Shown here: piece after piece, positions 38,964-52,400 of the stretch
Position numbering within the stretch: the first letter of the stretch is position 1
Layout of the letters: every line of letters begins with the position of its first letter
Assembly: GCF_030253575.1 (NCBI RefSeq)
Contig: NC_080558.1
Coordinates: forward strand, 41,065,111-41,129,110
Direction: 5' to 3'
Length of the DNA: 64,000 bases
From: Rhododendron vialii
Lineage: Eukaryota; Streptophyta; Magnoliopsida; Ericales; Ericaceae
Translations under genes and position numbers: made by a program
The notes under the pieces: model-generated
The model's database searches: none
The model's input: the letters and a program-made list of their open reading frames with translations, nothing else
What the model was told of the DNA's origin: nothing

Positions 38964-39915
38964 TTAATCAACAAAAGAAGGGACAGAGTCATTTCTATGT
39001 CGGAAATATACTTGATAACCCTTTGAACTTTCATCTAAAGAAGCTTCACAGTATTTCAGAATCTGTCCTCTGTGATTCGGAGAAACCAGCGTCTCAATGT
39101 AGTTGTCCCGAACTTCATCCCTTTAGAATCTCTCCGTTAACATCTACTATCTGTCCATAAGATTTCAACACAAGTTTGCCTTCTGATGACAAACACAACA
39201 CACGCCCTACAGACATCACAGATTAGCAATCATAAATTTAGTCCACGAGTCCCTTACCCCGTATTTCTTCATCATCCAAACTCCAGTTTTGTTGCTTCCA
39301 TCCGGCCGAACAACCAAACAGAGACAACCCCCAAGAACCTCCATGTGATAACCCTCAAACTCATAATAATAACCAGAATTATCATACGAAGCAGGCAGCA
39401 TGATTTTCCTGAAAACCTCACGTGACATATCGAAAGCAACAACAAACAGATCAAGACAAAGCCAATGGAGACGCTCATTAAAGTAAAACCCATCATGACT
39501 TTCCGGATAGATATAATCTGGAACTTGAATTATCCTCCAAGAATCAGTTTTCAGTGAATACACAGCCACATCAGCAGTATCACCTTCGAAGTCAAACTCA
39601 AAGCAAAGGAAAAGGAGCATCAGAACCTTGTAATCATCCATCGACGAGTCGTAACCCAAACCACGTAGAAGATACTTGTCCCCCTCATCCAAAGATACGT
39701 GAGAAAAAGGAGATTCGGGCAGTTTCTTACATTCTCCAGTGAATGGGTTGAACAAGAAATTGGAATTGTCTTGATCAGAAATCAGAACGAGGCCATTGCA
39801 AGACCCCGAGACCGAGATCCACTCATACGTGTAACGTGTCTTTCTTCTTTCTTCTCGAACTGCTTGCCGGAAAACCAAGCTTTCTGGCGCTGGGATTTTC
39901 TTGGACGAAATCGAC
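38964..39915 (-). pseudogene. F-box-associated (FBA) domain gene, broken
   Basis: The first open part (39216-39878) carries the FBA core: SGSCNGLVLISDQDNSNFLF, NPFTGECKKLP, RGLGYDSSMDDYKVL, VYSLKTDSWRII, LHWLCLD and FDMSREVFRKIMLP, ending VRDSWTKFMIANL and a stop. Downstream the same domain continues in a second frame (GRVLCLSSEGKLVLKSYGQI) and then a third (DNYIETLVSPNHRGQILKY, stop at 38964-38966), so two frameshifts break the C-terminus. Upstream there is no ATG in frame and no F-box (LPxDLxxxILxRLP) motif; an in-frame stop lies near 39988. In intact relatives the F-box binds SKP1 and the FBA region recruits the substrate of an SCF ubiquitin ligase. Decay is clear, unless assembly errors explain the shifts. 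Confidence 0.75.
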
Positions 39916-40227
39916 GGAGTAGAGAGCGCGAAAGGGGGAAATGAGAAGGGTTTTTTGGGGTTTGTGGGTGGTGTTGGTTATGTGGAAGTGGGTTTGGGCG
40001 AAATGAGGGGAAGAGATTAGGGTATTTCAAAAGGGGGATACAGACTTGAATCGGCAGAGAGATTTCAGCGGTAGGAGAGAGAGTACGTGGTCGATCATTT
40101 CCGGTGGAAGTCGACTCCAGAGGGAGAAATCCATGGCCCCACCGTCATCGGTCTTCTTCATCTTTACAACTGGTTTGGAATTTCAGATGCTTTTAGGGTT
40201 TTTGTGAGAATCCCTCCATTTCGTAGT

Positions 40228-40229
<2 letters not shown>

Positions 40230-40258
<29 letters not shown>
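40230..40258. repeat. (GA)n microsatellite
   Basis: An uninterrupted GA run of about 14 units, just upstream of the broken FBA gene on its strand. It would be leader-like DNA if the gene were once expressed. Confidence 0.8.
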
Positions 40259-40260
<2 letters not shown>

Positions 40261-40523
40261 ATCTCTGATTCTCTGCTCCAGTAGTAAAATTGGCTCCGTA
40301 CTTGAGAAATTTTGGGGTGCCAGTGGGTACACGTCACCCGGCCGACGTGTTGCCTGTGAAACATATCCGGACCGTCAAAAAGTGTATTAGACGGTTCATA
40401 TTGAAACGCTCTCTCCTCTTTCCCTCTTCAAATTCGAGCCGTCCAAAATCGAAATGAACGGCTAGGATACGCTGAGCGGGCACCATAGGGTATTTGCTTA
40501 GCACTAAAAATCTTCTCTCCCCC

Positions 40524-40735
40524 TTCTATTGTTTGATTGGAAGAAAAAAAGAGAAGAAAATAAAAGTTTCAAGTTTAGTAAATAGTTAAATTTTCTTCCA
40601 TTTTCATTTCCTTAAGTTTCAAACAGAGTATTAGGGAAAACAAAATAGAGGGAAAAAAAAAGATAAAAATTTATCATTCACAAAACTTGAAATTGTTATT
40701 TTCTTTTCTCTCTTTCTCTTCCAACCAAACAGTAA
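40524..40735. mobile_element. Inverted-repeat (foldback/MITE-like) element
   Basis: The left arm ATTGTTTGATTGGAAG...GAAGAAAATAAAAGTTTCAAG and the right arm CTTGAAATTGTTATTTTCTT...CTTCCAACCAAACAGT are inverse copies of about 55-60 bp. The centre contains TTAAGTTTCAAACAGAGTAT. It is related in style to the stretches near 2900 and 36600. Confidence 0.6.
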
Positions 40736-40799
40736 AAGGGTTTTTTTATTTTTATTTTCCTTTCTTTTCTATTCCTTTCCTAAGTTCCAAACAGAGCTT

Positions 40800-41587
40800 T
40801 AAACTCATATTATAACTAGAGTATAAAACTCTAAAAATCTGAGTAAAAACACCCAAATGAGATTTTGCCAGGGTCCCATACACTTTCATGGATAGTTGAC
40901 CTTTTGGGCAAAATCTTCAATAAAATCTCTCTCTCTCTCTCTCTCCCTCCTCGTTACTCTAAAAAATTTCCCTTAAAACTCCAATCGAATAGGGAACATT
41001 TCCGAACCCAAATCATTTACCCAAAACTCATATTGTGGTTTGCTTAACCATAAAGATGGTCGCCTACGACATTACATGCAATTTTCGAACTTAAAATGAT
41101 GTATTCATTAGGATTATTTTTCGAATTTTTGCACCGTTCAAAAGACCTCTAATAAGATCCATATTGCAAGGACCATGGTATTCAAATTTGTTTGCTAAAG
41201 AAGATGAGGAGAGGCTATAGAGTAAGAGATAGACCTTGCATCTAAGAGGAAGTAAAAGTCCATTCCATGACCCATAGAGTTTCATTGTTTTTTAGATAAG
41301 AGAGAAAAAAGGCATTTTAATGGTTGGCAATGGTGTAATTTCCATTACATACATGGGGCAACGATAAAATTTGTGGGGGCAAGAACCATAAGATTTAACA
41401 TCACGCACAAAATTTGCAGGGCAAGCACCACAGGTATGGAATCTTTCCGGCAAAGTTTTCTAAAACACCAAAAACAATATACATATCCTCAAAAATTTTT
41501 ACCACTCGGTGGCGTCAGCTAACCCCACTTGTCACAATGTAGCCCATGCTCACCTATAACCAACCTTTTTTTTTTGTTGAAGCTTTG
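40800..41587 (-). other. 3' flank of the ABCG transporter gene
   Basis: Non-coding, with a (CT)n run near 40929-40945. The 3'UTR of the transporter must lie just below 41588, but no polyadenylation signal was fixed. Confidence 0.4.
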
Positions 41588-44500
41588 TTATCTTTTTTGG
41601 AAGTTGAGAAACTTGATGCCATAGGCAAAGACAAAGAAGAAGCCTATGACCCAACAAACATGGGCCAGTGCAACTGCAGGTAGGAAGTCATACTCAAAAC
41701 CCAAATAATACTTGAGAAATAGCTTCAATGGCACATCACCCTCTCCAGGGACCTCAAGCAAAGCATCCTTATCACCCACCTGAGAAGTCACTAGTCCGTA
41801 GAGTGTCCATGCCATTGGATTAGCCCAGTAGTACCACCTCCACCAAATCGGGATTTGCTGCAACAGTCCACGAGTTCAGGAAATATTAGATACCACATCG
41901 AATGTAAATTACAAAGAAATTATAGGTAACGCTCTTCCAAAATCCACTTACAATGGTTTGTTTTTGTTTTATGAAAATGGTACCCACGTCAGAAGCTTTA
42001 AACAAGCACTTGTTCAAGAATGAAGAATGATCAGCAGTGTATTTTTCACAAAAAGACTGGTATAGGAAGAATACGATTTTGCATATACTCAGATTTCTTT
42101 TCGTACTTTCGGTTTTGTAGACCTTTTCTTTCAAAATGAAACACCCTCTATTTGTCTTCAACAGTCTTTATGGAGGACAAAAAGCTCATCAAGAATGAAG
42201 TGACAACAACATTTCTTGAATTACGAGCCACCATAGTAGATGTTTTGGTTTCCAACCTTTCATTTTTGAAAAGTTAACTGTAATTCAATCTCATCATTCT
42301 GAACAAAAGTTTTGCATAAATTATATGTTTTCACAAATTCTATGAAATAAAAGACAGTTTCCATATTTTTAGGAACTAAACCTTGATAGGTCTTAAGTTG
42401 ACATACCGGCCTGGGAATGAGGAAACCAGAGAATAAGCCCCAGAGGCTAAGGAAGAAGGACGTAACAATGGCGGCAATTTGGACGTCTGGTGTCAGCGCG
42501 GCAACCATCATGCCATACATTGTGAAGTAGATGAAGCACATTAATATGTAATAGAAGAACCACAAGACTTTTACAACCTTCCACTCGAACCCAATCATGG
42601 GGTAGAGTATAAGGAAGTATACCAATGTTTGGATTGTGACATAAATCACCTCTATGGCCACCTGCATAATTTTTATAACAAGAAAACGTCAGAAAAAAGA
42701 TCTGCGTTTTATTAATATTTTCTGCTTTAAGTTCCAGAAAATGCAAAAAACCATTTGGTGAACTATTCTGAAAGTTGTTCAAGGGAAGAGGAACACCACA
42801 ATGATGTTTTTGAAAAAAATTGAATACGGTATTCGGGGAATTTGGATGGAAGTTTCTTTTACCTATTTCTCCATGAAAACTTGTTTGGAGAAAAACTATT
42901 TTCTGTTTAGAACTTAGAAGTATAATCAATTTTTGGGAAATGAGAAAACAGTTTCCAAACATGTTTTGTTTATAGGTTTCAAATACTCAGAATATAAAAA
43001 CAAAGACCATGGCAAGAAAATGTAGTATGTAGTACAGATATTTATGTCTTTTTGTTTTTGGGTCTATATATAAGTGTTGGAGTCCTTCTTTTGGTAGCTT
43101 TTGTCATTTTGAACAAATATTATTAAGAGCTAGTCTTTTTTGTATCCCATTTCGGAGTTTCTCTTTCTACATTATCTATGGGTATCTTAGGTTGCATCAG
43201 AAAAAAAAAAAAAACCCTTCGCAAACAATATCTGCCTATTTCAAAAGTTTACAATGTTTGGCCTGAAAACAGGCAAACAAGAACATACTAATTTTCTTGA
43301 TGGAGATTTACAGTCCACCATAGAGATATTAAGATCTCATTTCAGGGAGGAAGGTAACTTATTGAGGTGAGATGAGTTGTGCTACCTGAGAAAATGCGTA
43401 AGGCAACGCTGAATACATCCCAGCTGCTCTTTCACGATAAAATACTGTTCTCTCAATAACAACAATAGCTTGGATTGAAGTAGCATTAGAAGCTCCAAGG
43501 AAGAGAACAGCAGCAAACATAACTCCCAAAAGATTTATCAGATCCTGTTGTTTTGTCCTGTTAATGAAGTTTATGTTTTTGTAATCTAGGTATTCCATAT
43601 TTAAATCAAACAACAAATTGTAGTCTACAAATTTCAATTTTTCACATCAAACAGGAACACCAAACACACAAAAAAGAGAGGAGGAAGAAGACACTACACA
43701 AACTATGTAATGCTCGATATTTCCTTCACCTTGGACGATACCAAGATACGAAAGGGCATTCGGTATTGTTTTTTTTACCTGTTTTACTTTTCCTTCATGA
43801 AAACGTGTTTGTCAGTGTTTCTAGTAATGTTTTCGAAAAGACATCATTTTTTTAGGAAGTAGTTCAAAGTAGTTTCAAACTGGTTTGCTCAAACAAACAA
43901 CATGAAGCATATATGTGCTTTGAACTCCTCGTTAATTTTCTTTACAGAAACATAGAACAATAAAAACTAGAGAAATGAAAACAATAATTCGATCTCATCT
44001 CCCAGAGTGTTGCTGACTATTGTGCATCTTGTTTTGTCTTTTCGGGAAAGAAGGGAATTCCAACAGTTATTGCAGCCAGTGAGTGTAAATGAAATTTGAA
44101 GACGTCGAAGACTTACATTTGCTGCCCTTTTTTCCATAAAATAAACCCAAATATTGCAGCAATAACAACGGTCATGTAGAACCGAATGATATTATATTGG
44201 GGGTTCCTCCAATAAGACCGGTGCTGTTTCCAGAAACAAGCTTTGCACTGTGTAACGAATGGTTGGGAGTACTTGGTCGAGAAGTATAGATCCTCCGATC
44301 CCAGAGGTGGAGTACCGAGTTCTTTAATGAGCTCCTGATTCCTCCTGAATCAAGAATCAAGAAAAGACAAGGACAGTTGAAATAAATATGCAACTAATAT
44401 AACCGTTGCATGGATTCGTGTGTGAAATCATTATTTCAAGACTGTTGGATTGAAGAACGGTTCCTACATGAGTACATTTCACAAGCCAAAGTCTGGTTTT

Positions 44501-44591
44501 TCTTGAAAAATGTTCTCTCTCTCCTTGGATTGAAGAATGGTTCCTACATCAGTACATCTCACAAGCCCAAGTCTGGTTTTCCTTGAAAAAT

Positions 44592-44631
<40 letters not shown>

Positions 44632-45423
44632 ATTAATGTTAATCTATGTGATGTATTTTACCTTTCATTTGTTTTTAAAAGTGTGAAAAAAATTATGTAA
44701 TCCACTTTGGTCTCTTTTTTTTGTTTTTTTAGTGCAAGATGGAAATGTTCTTCATGAAATTAATTTTGTTACTTTTTGGCATGCATGTCTTTATTATCAT
44801 TATCTATTTAAGTATAAGGATGGGAATTTGTTATTAATTTACGAATACATGTGGTTTGGTCCCCCACGTGAAGAATCCTGCACCGCCACTGCCTAAAGCC
44901 ATAATCTAAGATGCACGGCTACCGATACAAACCGGGACAAGTACGAGATACAAACAAGCTATTTTCCCAAGATTAGGACAAGGACATATTGAATGCAAAA
45001 GTAGATACCTATAGGTATATTTTATAGTCATATAAATATATCTGTTAAAGCGTCAAACTCAAAACTAATTGGCAATGAGCTGGGAGGCCGCAGGTAGGCT
45101 CATACACTAGTTTTGGAGCTGAATATTAACTGATGTGGGACAAGCACTAACATTCCCCCGCACGTGCGACCCCTAACTCGGTCGCACGTGGTGAGGCAAA
45201 CAAACAATTCAAAACATATGACAATGATTAACCATCAACAACAAACAAAGGGGGAATCACCGCCAACATGTGCGACCCCTAACTCGGTTGCACGTGGTGA
45301 GGTAAACAAACAATTCAAAACATATGACAACGATTAACCATAAAAAACAAACAAAAGGGGAGTCACCGCCAACGACATAGAGTCTTTGTCCAAAAGCCTC
45401 CGAAAGCCCAGCTCTAATACAAT

Positions 45424-45460
<37 letters not shown>

Positions 45461-46406
45461 GTTTAGCATGTTAATCTAACCCCTAACACACACATATCGT
45501 TAATATATAGTGAAGAGTGATATGATACAAAGAACTAACTACCCCTCACTTTATTGTAACAATACCAAACGTTATTTTTAACAAAGAAAGAGGGAAAAGA
45601 AAACATAAAGATGTTAACATCATGAAGATACAAATCCACAATAACTAAATGAGTATCATGAAGTAAGCATCCATGCCAATTAGGGCTTGTTGGAAAAATA
45701 AACTTGTTTTTTATTTAGTAATAATTAAGGGAGTTATGTTTTATGTCTTTTCATATTTGTTAGTGGGAATTTTTTATTTTTTAAAGTAATGGTGAGTTTT
45801 ATTTTTATGTTAGTGAGAGTTATGTATAATGAGTAGCAGTTTTAGAGATGAAAGATCTCTAATAATAGTTTAGTGGAGGTCATGGGTATAATGGTTGTCA
45901 ATTAGAGGTAGTGAGTTACTTTTTTGTTATTCCTATAAATTGCATGTAGTCTAGTCTTTTGGATTATGAGTGAATAAAATATTTTGAGTCTTTCTCCCAT
46001 AATATCTTCTTCTTCATATTGTGAGTTTGTGTGTGTGTTCTTTCCTCCAACAGGGTTCTGTTCCAACTTAAAATTTATTACAACTATGTCTCAATGAGTC
46101 CTAGCTTGTCCCCAACATTTCCTACTAGATGAAGTAAAATAAAAGAGTTAGACACATTTATGTGTATTTGCCACAAGTACAACGAGAAAATTAAAGAGCG
46201 CGCCCATGTAATGCTGTGCAAGTACATGAAAGCTACATATTCATAATAACTCAAAAATCGAATTCTGCTTACTGATAAAGGGAGGATTTGGCATATATCT
46301 CAGCAAAATCGACATTCAGTTGAGTCTCAACCGAAGGAGCACTAATCTCCAACATCCATGTAGCAGGATTGTAACCATCCTTAATCTTGGGCACACCTGG
46401 GACAGC
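41588..46406 (-). CDS. ABCG transporter: C-terminal linker and TMD2 (5 exons)
   Basis: The exons code [20 protein letters not shown], the segment ending [40 protein letters not shown] with [20 protein letters not shown], helices [20 protein letters not shown] and [33 protein letters not shown], and the final exon [20 protein letters not shown] through FLNFQKR and TAA at 41588-41590. The NFQKR ending is that of the PDR family, so the C-terminus is complete. Confidence 0.9.
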
Positions 46407-49400
46407 CTGTGGCAGTTCACAAATTTGAGATTTCAATCTACCCCAAGTTTTTAAGTAGTAGAAAATTTGCTATTCTGGTAGTTTAATTTGAAAATTCTGT
46501 GTTATCCTTTCTTGTAACAAAAGCAAACAGCAGCATTAGGAAAAGATTTACTCACTTCAAAATATTCTATAACCTCTCGGGATTGGCGACCCAAAGGTCC
46601 AGCATAAATGACTTGGCCTCCTCTCCCCATCAAAAGTAACTGCAAACAAGAACTATCGTTAGTTGCAATCTAAGCTGCACGGACATGACGAGGATTCGGG
46701 CATGGAGATGGATACAGCCATGGGACACAACAATATGCCCTAAAAGTGTGGACACAAACATGACAGGAACACAACAAAACAGTTAAAGGGAATTTTTTTA
46801 CATATCTATATAATTGCTATTCTTATGAAGATTGTCCAGAATTCATATCATAATTTGCTAGTCGTACACTCGTACCTACTCCTACTTTTCTATAATTGTA
46901 CTCTGGAAATTTGTTCTTAAAATTATGATGACCCTGCAATGTTCTCGTCTGTGCCTTAACTTGGGACACCCAAATTAACACGTGGCATGTCCTCAACATG
47001 CCTGATGCATAGGGAGACCACTTCGGCGTTTTGGTACTTCATAAGTTGCTATTTGGCTCCATAAAATGGCCAAAAATCATGATATAAACTAGTTTCACAT
47101 ATATTATTTAATTAGAAAATTTCGTAAACCTCATCAAAAGCTTCAAAAATGTCTATGCTTGGTTGGTGAATTGTGCACACTACAGTTCTCCCTGTGTCCA
47201 CCGTATTTCTCACAGTTCGCATAACAATGGCTGCAGCTCTAGCATCAAGGCTTGATGTAGGTTCATCCATGAAGATGATAGATGGGTTAGCAACCAATTC
47301 TACAGCTATCGTCAACCTCTTTCTTTGTTCTGTCAAAAGTCCGTCTACTCCTGGAAGCCCAACTAAGTAATTCCTTATCGGGTTAAGCTCAACCAACTCC
47401 ATCACTTCTTCAACAAACATCTGTCACAAAAAAAGGGAAAAAAAAGTCATTTAAATAGAGGAAAAAACTTCTGCTTGGCAACATTCACGTTTTCTTTTTT
47501 CTATAAAACATATAAATACTTGTATGGTGAACCGTTTCTGAAAATGGTTTTAGAGGGATTCCTTTTATTTTTGAAAACAACAAAGTTTCCATCCAAAAAA
47601 CACCAAAAAGGAAAATGAGGAGTTTTTTCAGTCTTTTATTGTTTTCTCGTTTCCAAAAACACGAAAAAGGCTAATGAAACAAAAGACTATGGAAATGAAG
47701 GCAATTCCAAATACAAATTCTAGGGATGTTTATCAAGTGACACACCTTCCGTGTTTTTGTGTTCACATCTGAGGAAAGACGGAGCCAAGCAGAGTGTAGA
47801 AGAGATTCATGAACAGTAACATAAGGTGAGTGAATATCATTCTGTTCACAGTACCCGCTAACCCTAGCAAATGTTGCTTGGTTCTTCACGTAACCCGAAA
47901 GGCTGATAGTTCCTTCAAAATACCCACCAGTCTTCCTTCCAGCCAACACATCCATCAATGTGGTCTTTCCAGCACCACTAACACCCACAAATGCAGTCAA
48001 TATCCCTGGTCTGAAAACAGCACTAACATCTCGCAGCAGTTGAAGACGATCCTCCCTAATCCCTTTCTTTTTCATTTCCTTGTTTAAGAGAAGTAAAATT
48101 TTCAACTTAATCAATTTGTCCAAATCAAGTAAAACTCATCATCAAAGTGAAATAAACCATCCAACGTAAAACCAACTGAAAATGACTTGAGAGGCTGTTC
48201 ATAATCATATACTATGGAGATAATTTATTGAGGGGTGACAAGCTCTAACATTTGTTAAATTTCTTCGAGGGTTCCAACTTAAAACCAATTGGCTGTAGGT
48301 GAAGAAACCTCTAGAATACATTAACCAAGCTTAGGTGGCTTAAATGAGCGATGTGAGACAAGTCTAACACTCCCCCTCACATGCAGCTCGGATGCACGTG
48401 GAGAAACGAATTGAGGAGACTAGGAGATTTGCTCGGGCGTTGCTTGACCACACGTGAGGCGAGACCACCCAATACCAGCTTTGATACCATGTTAGATTTC
48501 TTGGAGGATTCCAACCTAAAACTAATTGGCCGTAAGTGGAGTAACCTCTACAATATATTAGCCAAGTTTGAGTGGCTTAAATGAGCAATGTGGGACAAGT
48601 CTAACAACATTCCTCTGCATATGCGTCCCACTTGCACGTGAAGAAGTAACTAAAGGACCCATAACATAGGATCGCAACAAAATGAAATTCACGCTGGCAT
48701 GGCCAAAAAGGATGGGTACTCAATATAATGCACACCCTCTATTCGTTATATATCACGTGGCTTAAAAGGTTAACCTCGAAGTATACGATAGCCGGTTGGA
48801 ATTCGTTATATATCATTCCTTTCAACTTATTACCATCGATGTCAGAAATGGGACATGGGGTCTCACAACCTAGCTCTGACACTATTTTTTGAGCATATAA
48901 CTCAAACCCAACTAGCAATGAGTAGAGAGGCCACAAAAGTTCGTATATAAGTTCACGAGGTGATTATAAATTTATGTGGGACAAGCTATGTGAAGTCTCC
49001 CATCGGGGATTCATGGGGAAGTGAAGTGGTATATAATCAAACACTAGCCAGCTACTGTATAACTTGGGGTTAACCTTTTGAGCCACGTGGTTAGGCTAAG
49101 GGTAAGTAGGTCAGCTGACGCGGGATGGCTGACCTGGGACAGTACAAGTGGTATCAAGGTATCAAAGCTTGCACCAACCGAAAGCCGGGGGTGGGTCCTG
49201 CGGGGAGACTGGGTCCAACAAGTGAGGAGCTTGCGATGTTTGTTGTGCTTGGGTGGGTCCCACATGAGACGAGCTTAATGTGCTTAAGCGGGTACTTGTC
49301 TTATATCGCTTGGTAGATGGGAGTGATGGACCATGGGGATGCAACAAGGACGTTGTGACTTAAGTGGCGGCGTGTAACATCCCACATTGAAAACCCAAGG

Positions 49401-52400
49401 AATTGGGTGGTAATATATAATGAATTGCGAAAGGTCAACTGGCGCGGGTCGTTATAGGTGGTATCGAGTTGGGATCAAAGAATGAAGGGATTGTTCCCCG
49501 TATGTATTGTGTTCAACGAATGAAATCCTTCTTTAGCTTGAAAGACATCTCAGGAAAGAGCTACTTAAACTTAAGAAATTGTCCTTCATACTCGAGAATA
49601 AGGTCAAGGAAGAAGATGAGTGAACTTCAAAGCACTCAACAAAGCGCGAGGAGCCCACTCACTATTATCATTGCTGCTTTCTTTAAGGCATCGGCAAACA
49701 CTATGTAAGCAGCATCAAAGGAATGCTGCTTTCAAAAACCCTTGATTAAGAGGTTGAGGGGGCCTTTCACTTCATGATTAGACTCAGACCCTTGGGTTGT
49801 CCTTCGGTTCACTGATTTTCATAGTTTAGACGGCCAGTCTCTTTTTTCTTTTTCAAGTTGGGCCAGACCCAAGCTTTCTGAGATTAGCTGATCCCGACCC
49901 ATTGCTATCAAAAGCCAATAGGGCTCAGAGCCTACACCAACCGGAAATGTGGGGCGGGTTTCGCGAGGAGACCCGCCTGGGTGGGCCCGACAAGTGAGGA
50001 GCTTGAGGTGCTTGTCGAGCTTGGGCGGGTCCCACATGAGATGAGCTTGAGGAGCTTAACGTGCTTAAGCAGATACTTGTCTCACACACTTGGTGAGTGG
50101 AAGTGATGGACCATGTTGTGCAACAAGGACGTTGCAATCCTAAGTAGGGGAGACTGTGAAGTCCCACATCGAGGATTCATGGGGAAGTGAAGTGGTTTAT
50201 AATGAAACGCTAGCCAGCTATAATGTATAACTCGGGGTTAACCTTTAGAGCCACGCGGTTAAGCTAAGGGTAAGCAGATCTTCTGGTGCTAGGCATTACA
50301 AGCTATACATAAAATCAAATGTCAGTGAGAATGAGAATGAAGGCAAAATTCCGTTGCTAGACTAGCTGAGCTATTTACTAGATAAACATGATATAACAGA
50401 TAGATGAGTACATCCTCAAAAAAAATGATAAAAATAAAAAATAAAAAATAAAAAGGCCAAATGATAACCGCAAAGATGTGAATTTAAGCAGACCGTAACA
50501 AACCGGATTGAACGAGCGACTTACAACGGGCATATCCACATAGTAGTTGATGTGATTGAATGCTAGTGATAGGGGTTGAAAGGGCAAAACCATTCCTTTT
50601 CTAGGAACATGATTAGGCTGTAAAGCATTTCTTACTGCCATATCAACACCTGTAACCAATCAAAAGATTTCAGAATCTAGACCATTAGAACATTGTTTAC
50701 TATAACAAGGAAATTGCCATGCCTAGGACATTTGGCATCCCAAATTTATTTTTCTCGTTACACATGCAATGCAACTCAGCATAAGCTTCAAAATGGGAAG
50801 GAAAATGAACGCAAAGTCTTTCAAAAACATACAAGGTGAACTTCTATTCTCTGTTATTTTGTTTGGATCATCTGAGTGATATAAGAACTCCGGTTGTACA
50901 ACCAGTAACTAGTGATCTACATCTTAACTTGAAAAGTATTATGAGGAATGGGTAATGACTTGGTTATAAAGTAGAGATATTAAGGGAAAAATGCAAAGGC
51001 TTGAACCTTCAGATGCCATTTGTCCATATAATGTCTTCTTTTCATCATCTTCCTCCAACACTGCAGCTCTTGAATCACCCAGAGCTGAAGTAGATTATAC
51101 AAAAACAGGGTCATCAAGCCTACAGTTCTTTCACAACGAAATGATAAATTCAAACAAAAAAAAGAGAAGCCAAACAACTTACGATTCAAGTAAGTCAATG
51201 CTGCAATAAAAAAAACATTGAAGAGAATAGAAAATGCAACCAGTGCTCCAATGCAAACCCAAAACATGTAATCATCCGTAAAGAAGCCTCTTGACGTGAG
51301 GAGGACTTTCCCAACCGTAGGTGCATTAATTCGGAGGTCTGTGTTATTCTGCATTTAGAAATAAATTCTAACATTTTGTTGAGGCGACTGCATGAAATTA
51401 TGCAACATTTCAAATATAAATGCAAAACATAGACTTCTAGACATACATAAAAGATAACTTACGGCACTCCATCTCTTGTCAAGAAATTCATTCATGACTA
51501 GTGCATTCTGTCCATACATAATTGGAGAAATATAATAGCCCCATATCATAAATGGCTCAATGTCTTCTGCAGGCACAAAAGGAAATGAATGGTTGTAATG
51601 CTTTAATCATCTATGTAGAAACACTCACATGCAAGAATACATAACCTTTTGGCCAAATGCCAAGCATTATTCAGAAAAGTAATGTACCACATTAGAAAAT
51701 TACCTACCAACCAACCAACCAAAAGCTTGGTGTGATTGCAGGAAACGGTCAAAAGGGAAAATAGAAAAATGAAATCTGCAGCTTACCTTTGGCAACAATA
51801 AATCCTCCAAGAACAATAATTAGTAGCAAGGTGAAGGTGCCTAAAGAGCTGGCAACCACCTGTGTTCTCCCCACCGCAGCAATGAAGCGAAAGAGAGATA
51901 GACCCATCTGATGTATACTGAAGAATGCCAAGAACTGACGGAAAAATCTGAATGAGTTGGGAGGGTATTTGTCAGTGAAACAAACTCTAATAACATGAAA
52001 TCATTAGGTTCACTTTACCATCAATGAAGGTAGTATCGGAAATTCTAGGTACACAAATTTGGACACAGAAAAGAGTATACCAATTTCCCGTTGGATGAAT
52101 CTCAGGCACAAAGTGAACTACTCGCGGCTTAACCTATGAATTTAGACATCCTGATGCCGAATGGGATGTATAAATTTCTAATGCAGAATTTAAGTTTGGT
52201 AGCACTCTTACCTACTTGTGGCCGGAGCATACCCAATTGTGTAATACGTAAGAACAACCCATATTGCTGATTCTAGGAGGGAGATGGGTATTCGAAGGAC
52301 CCAAATCGGCAAGGCAAAAGCCCACGGAGGGTAGAACAAGGCATCCCTCTGTTTATAGAAGACAGGAAGCCCCAAAACAGTCATTGCGAGCTCTGCCATC

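Noticed and set aside
42447-42962. 171-codon minus-strand frame overlapping the transporter
   Set aside because: It overlaps the true exon 42407-42661 in another frame; the exon's own frame matches PDR proteins and splices in phase.
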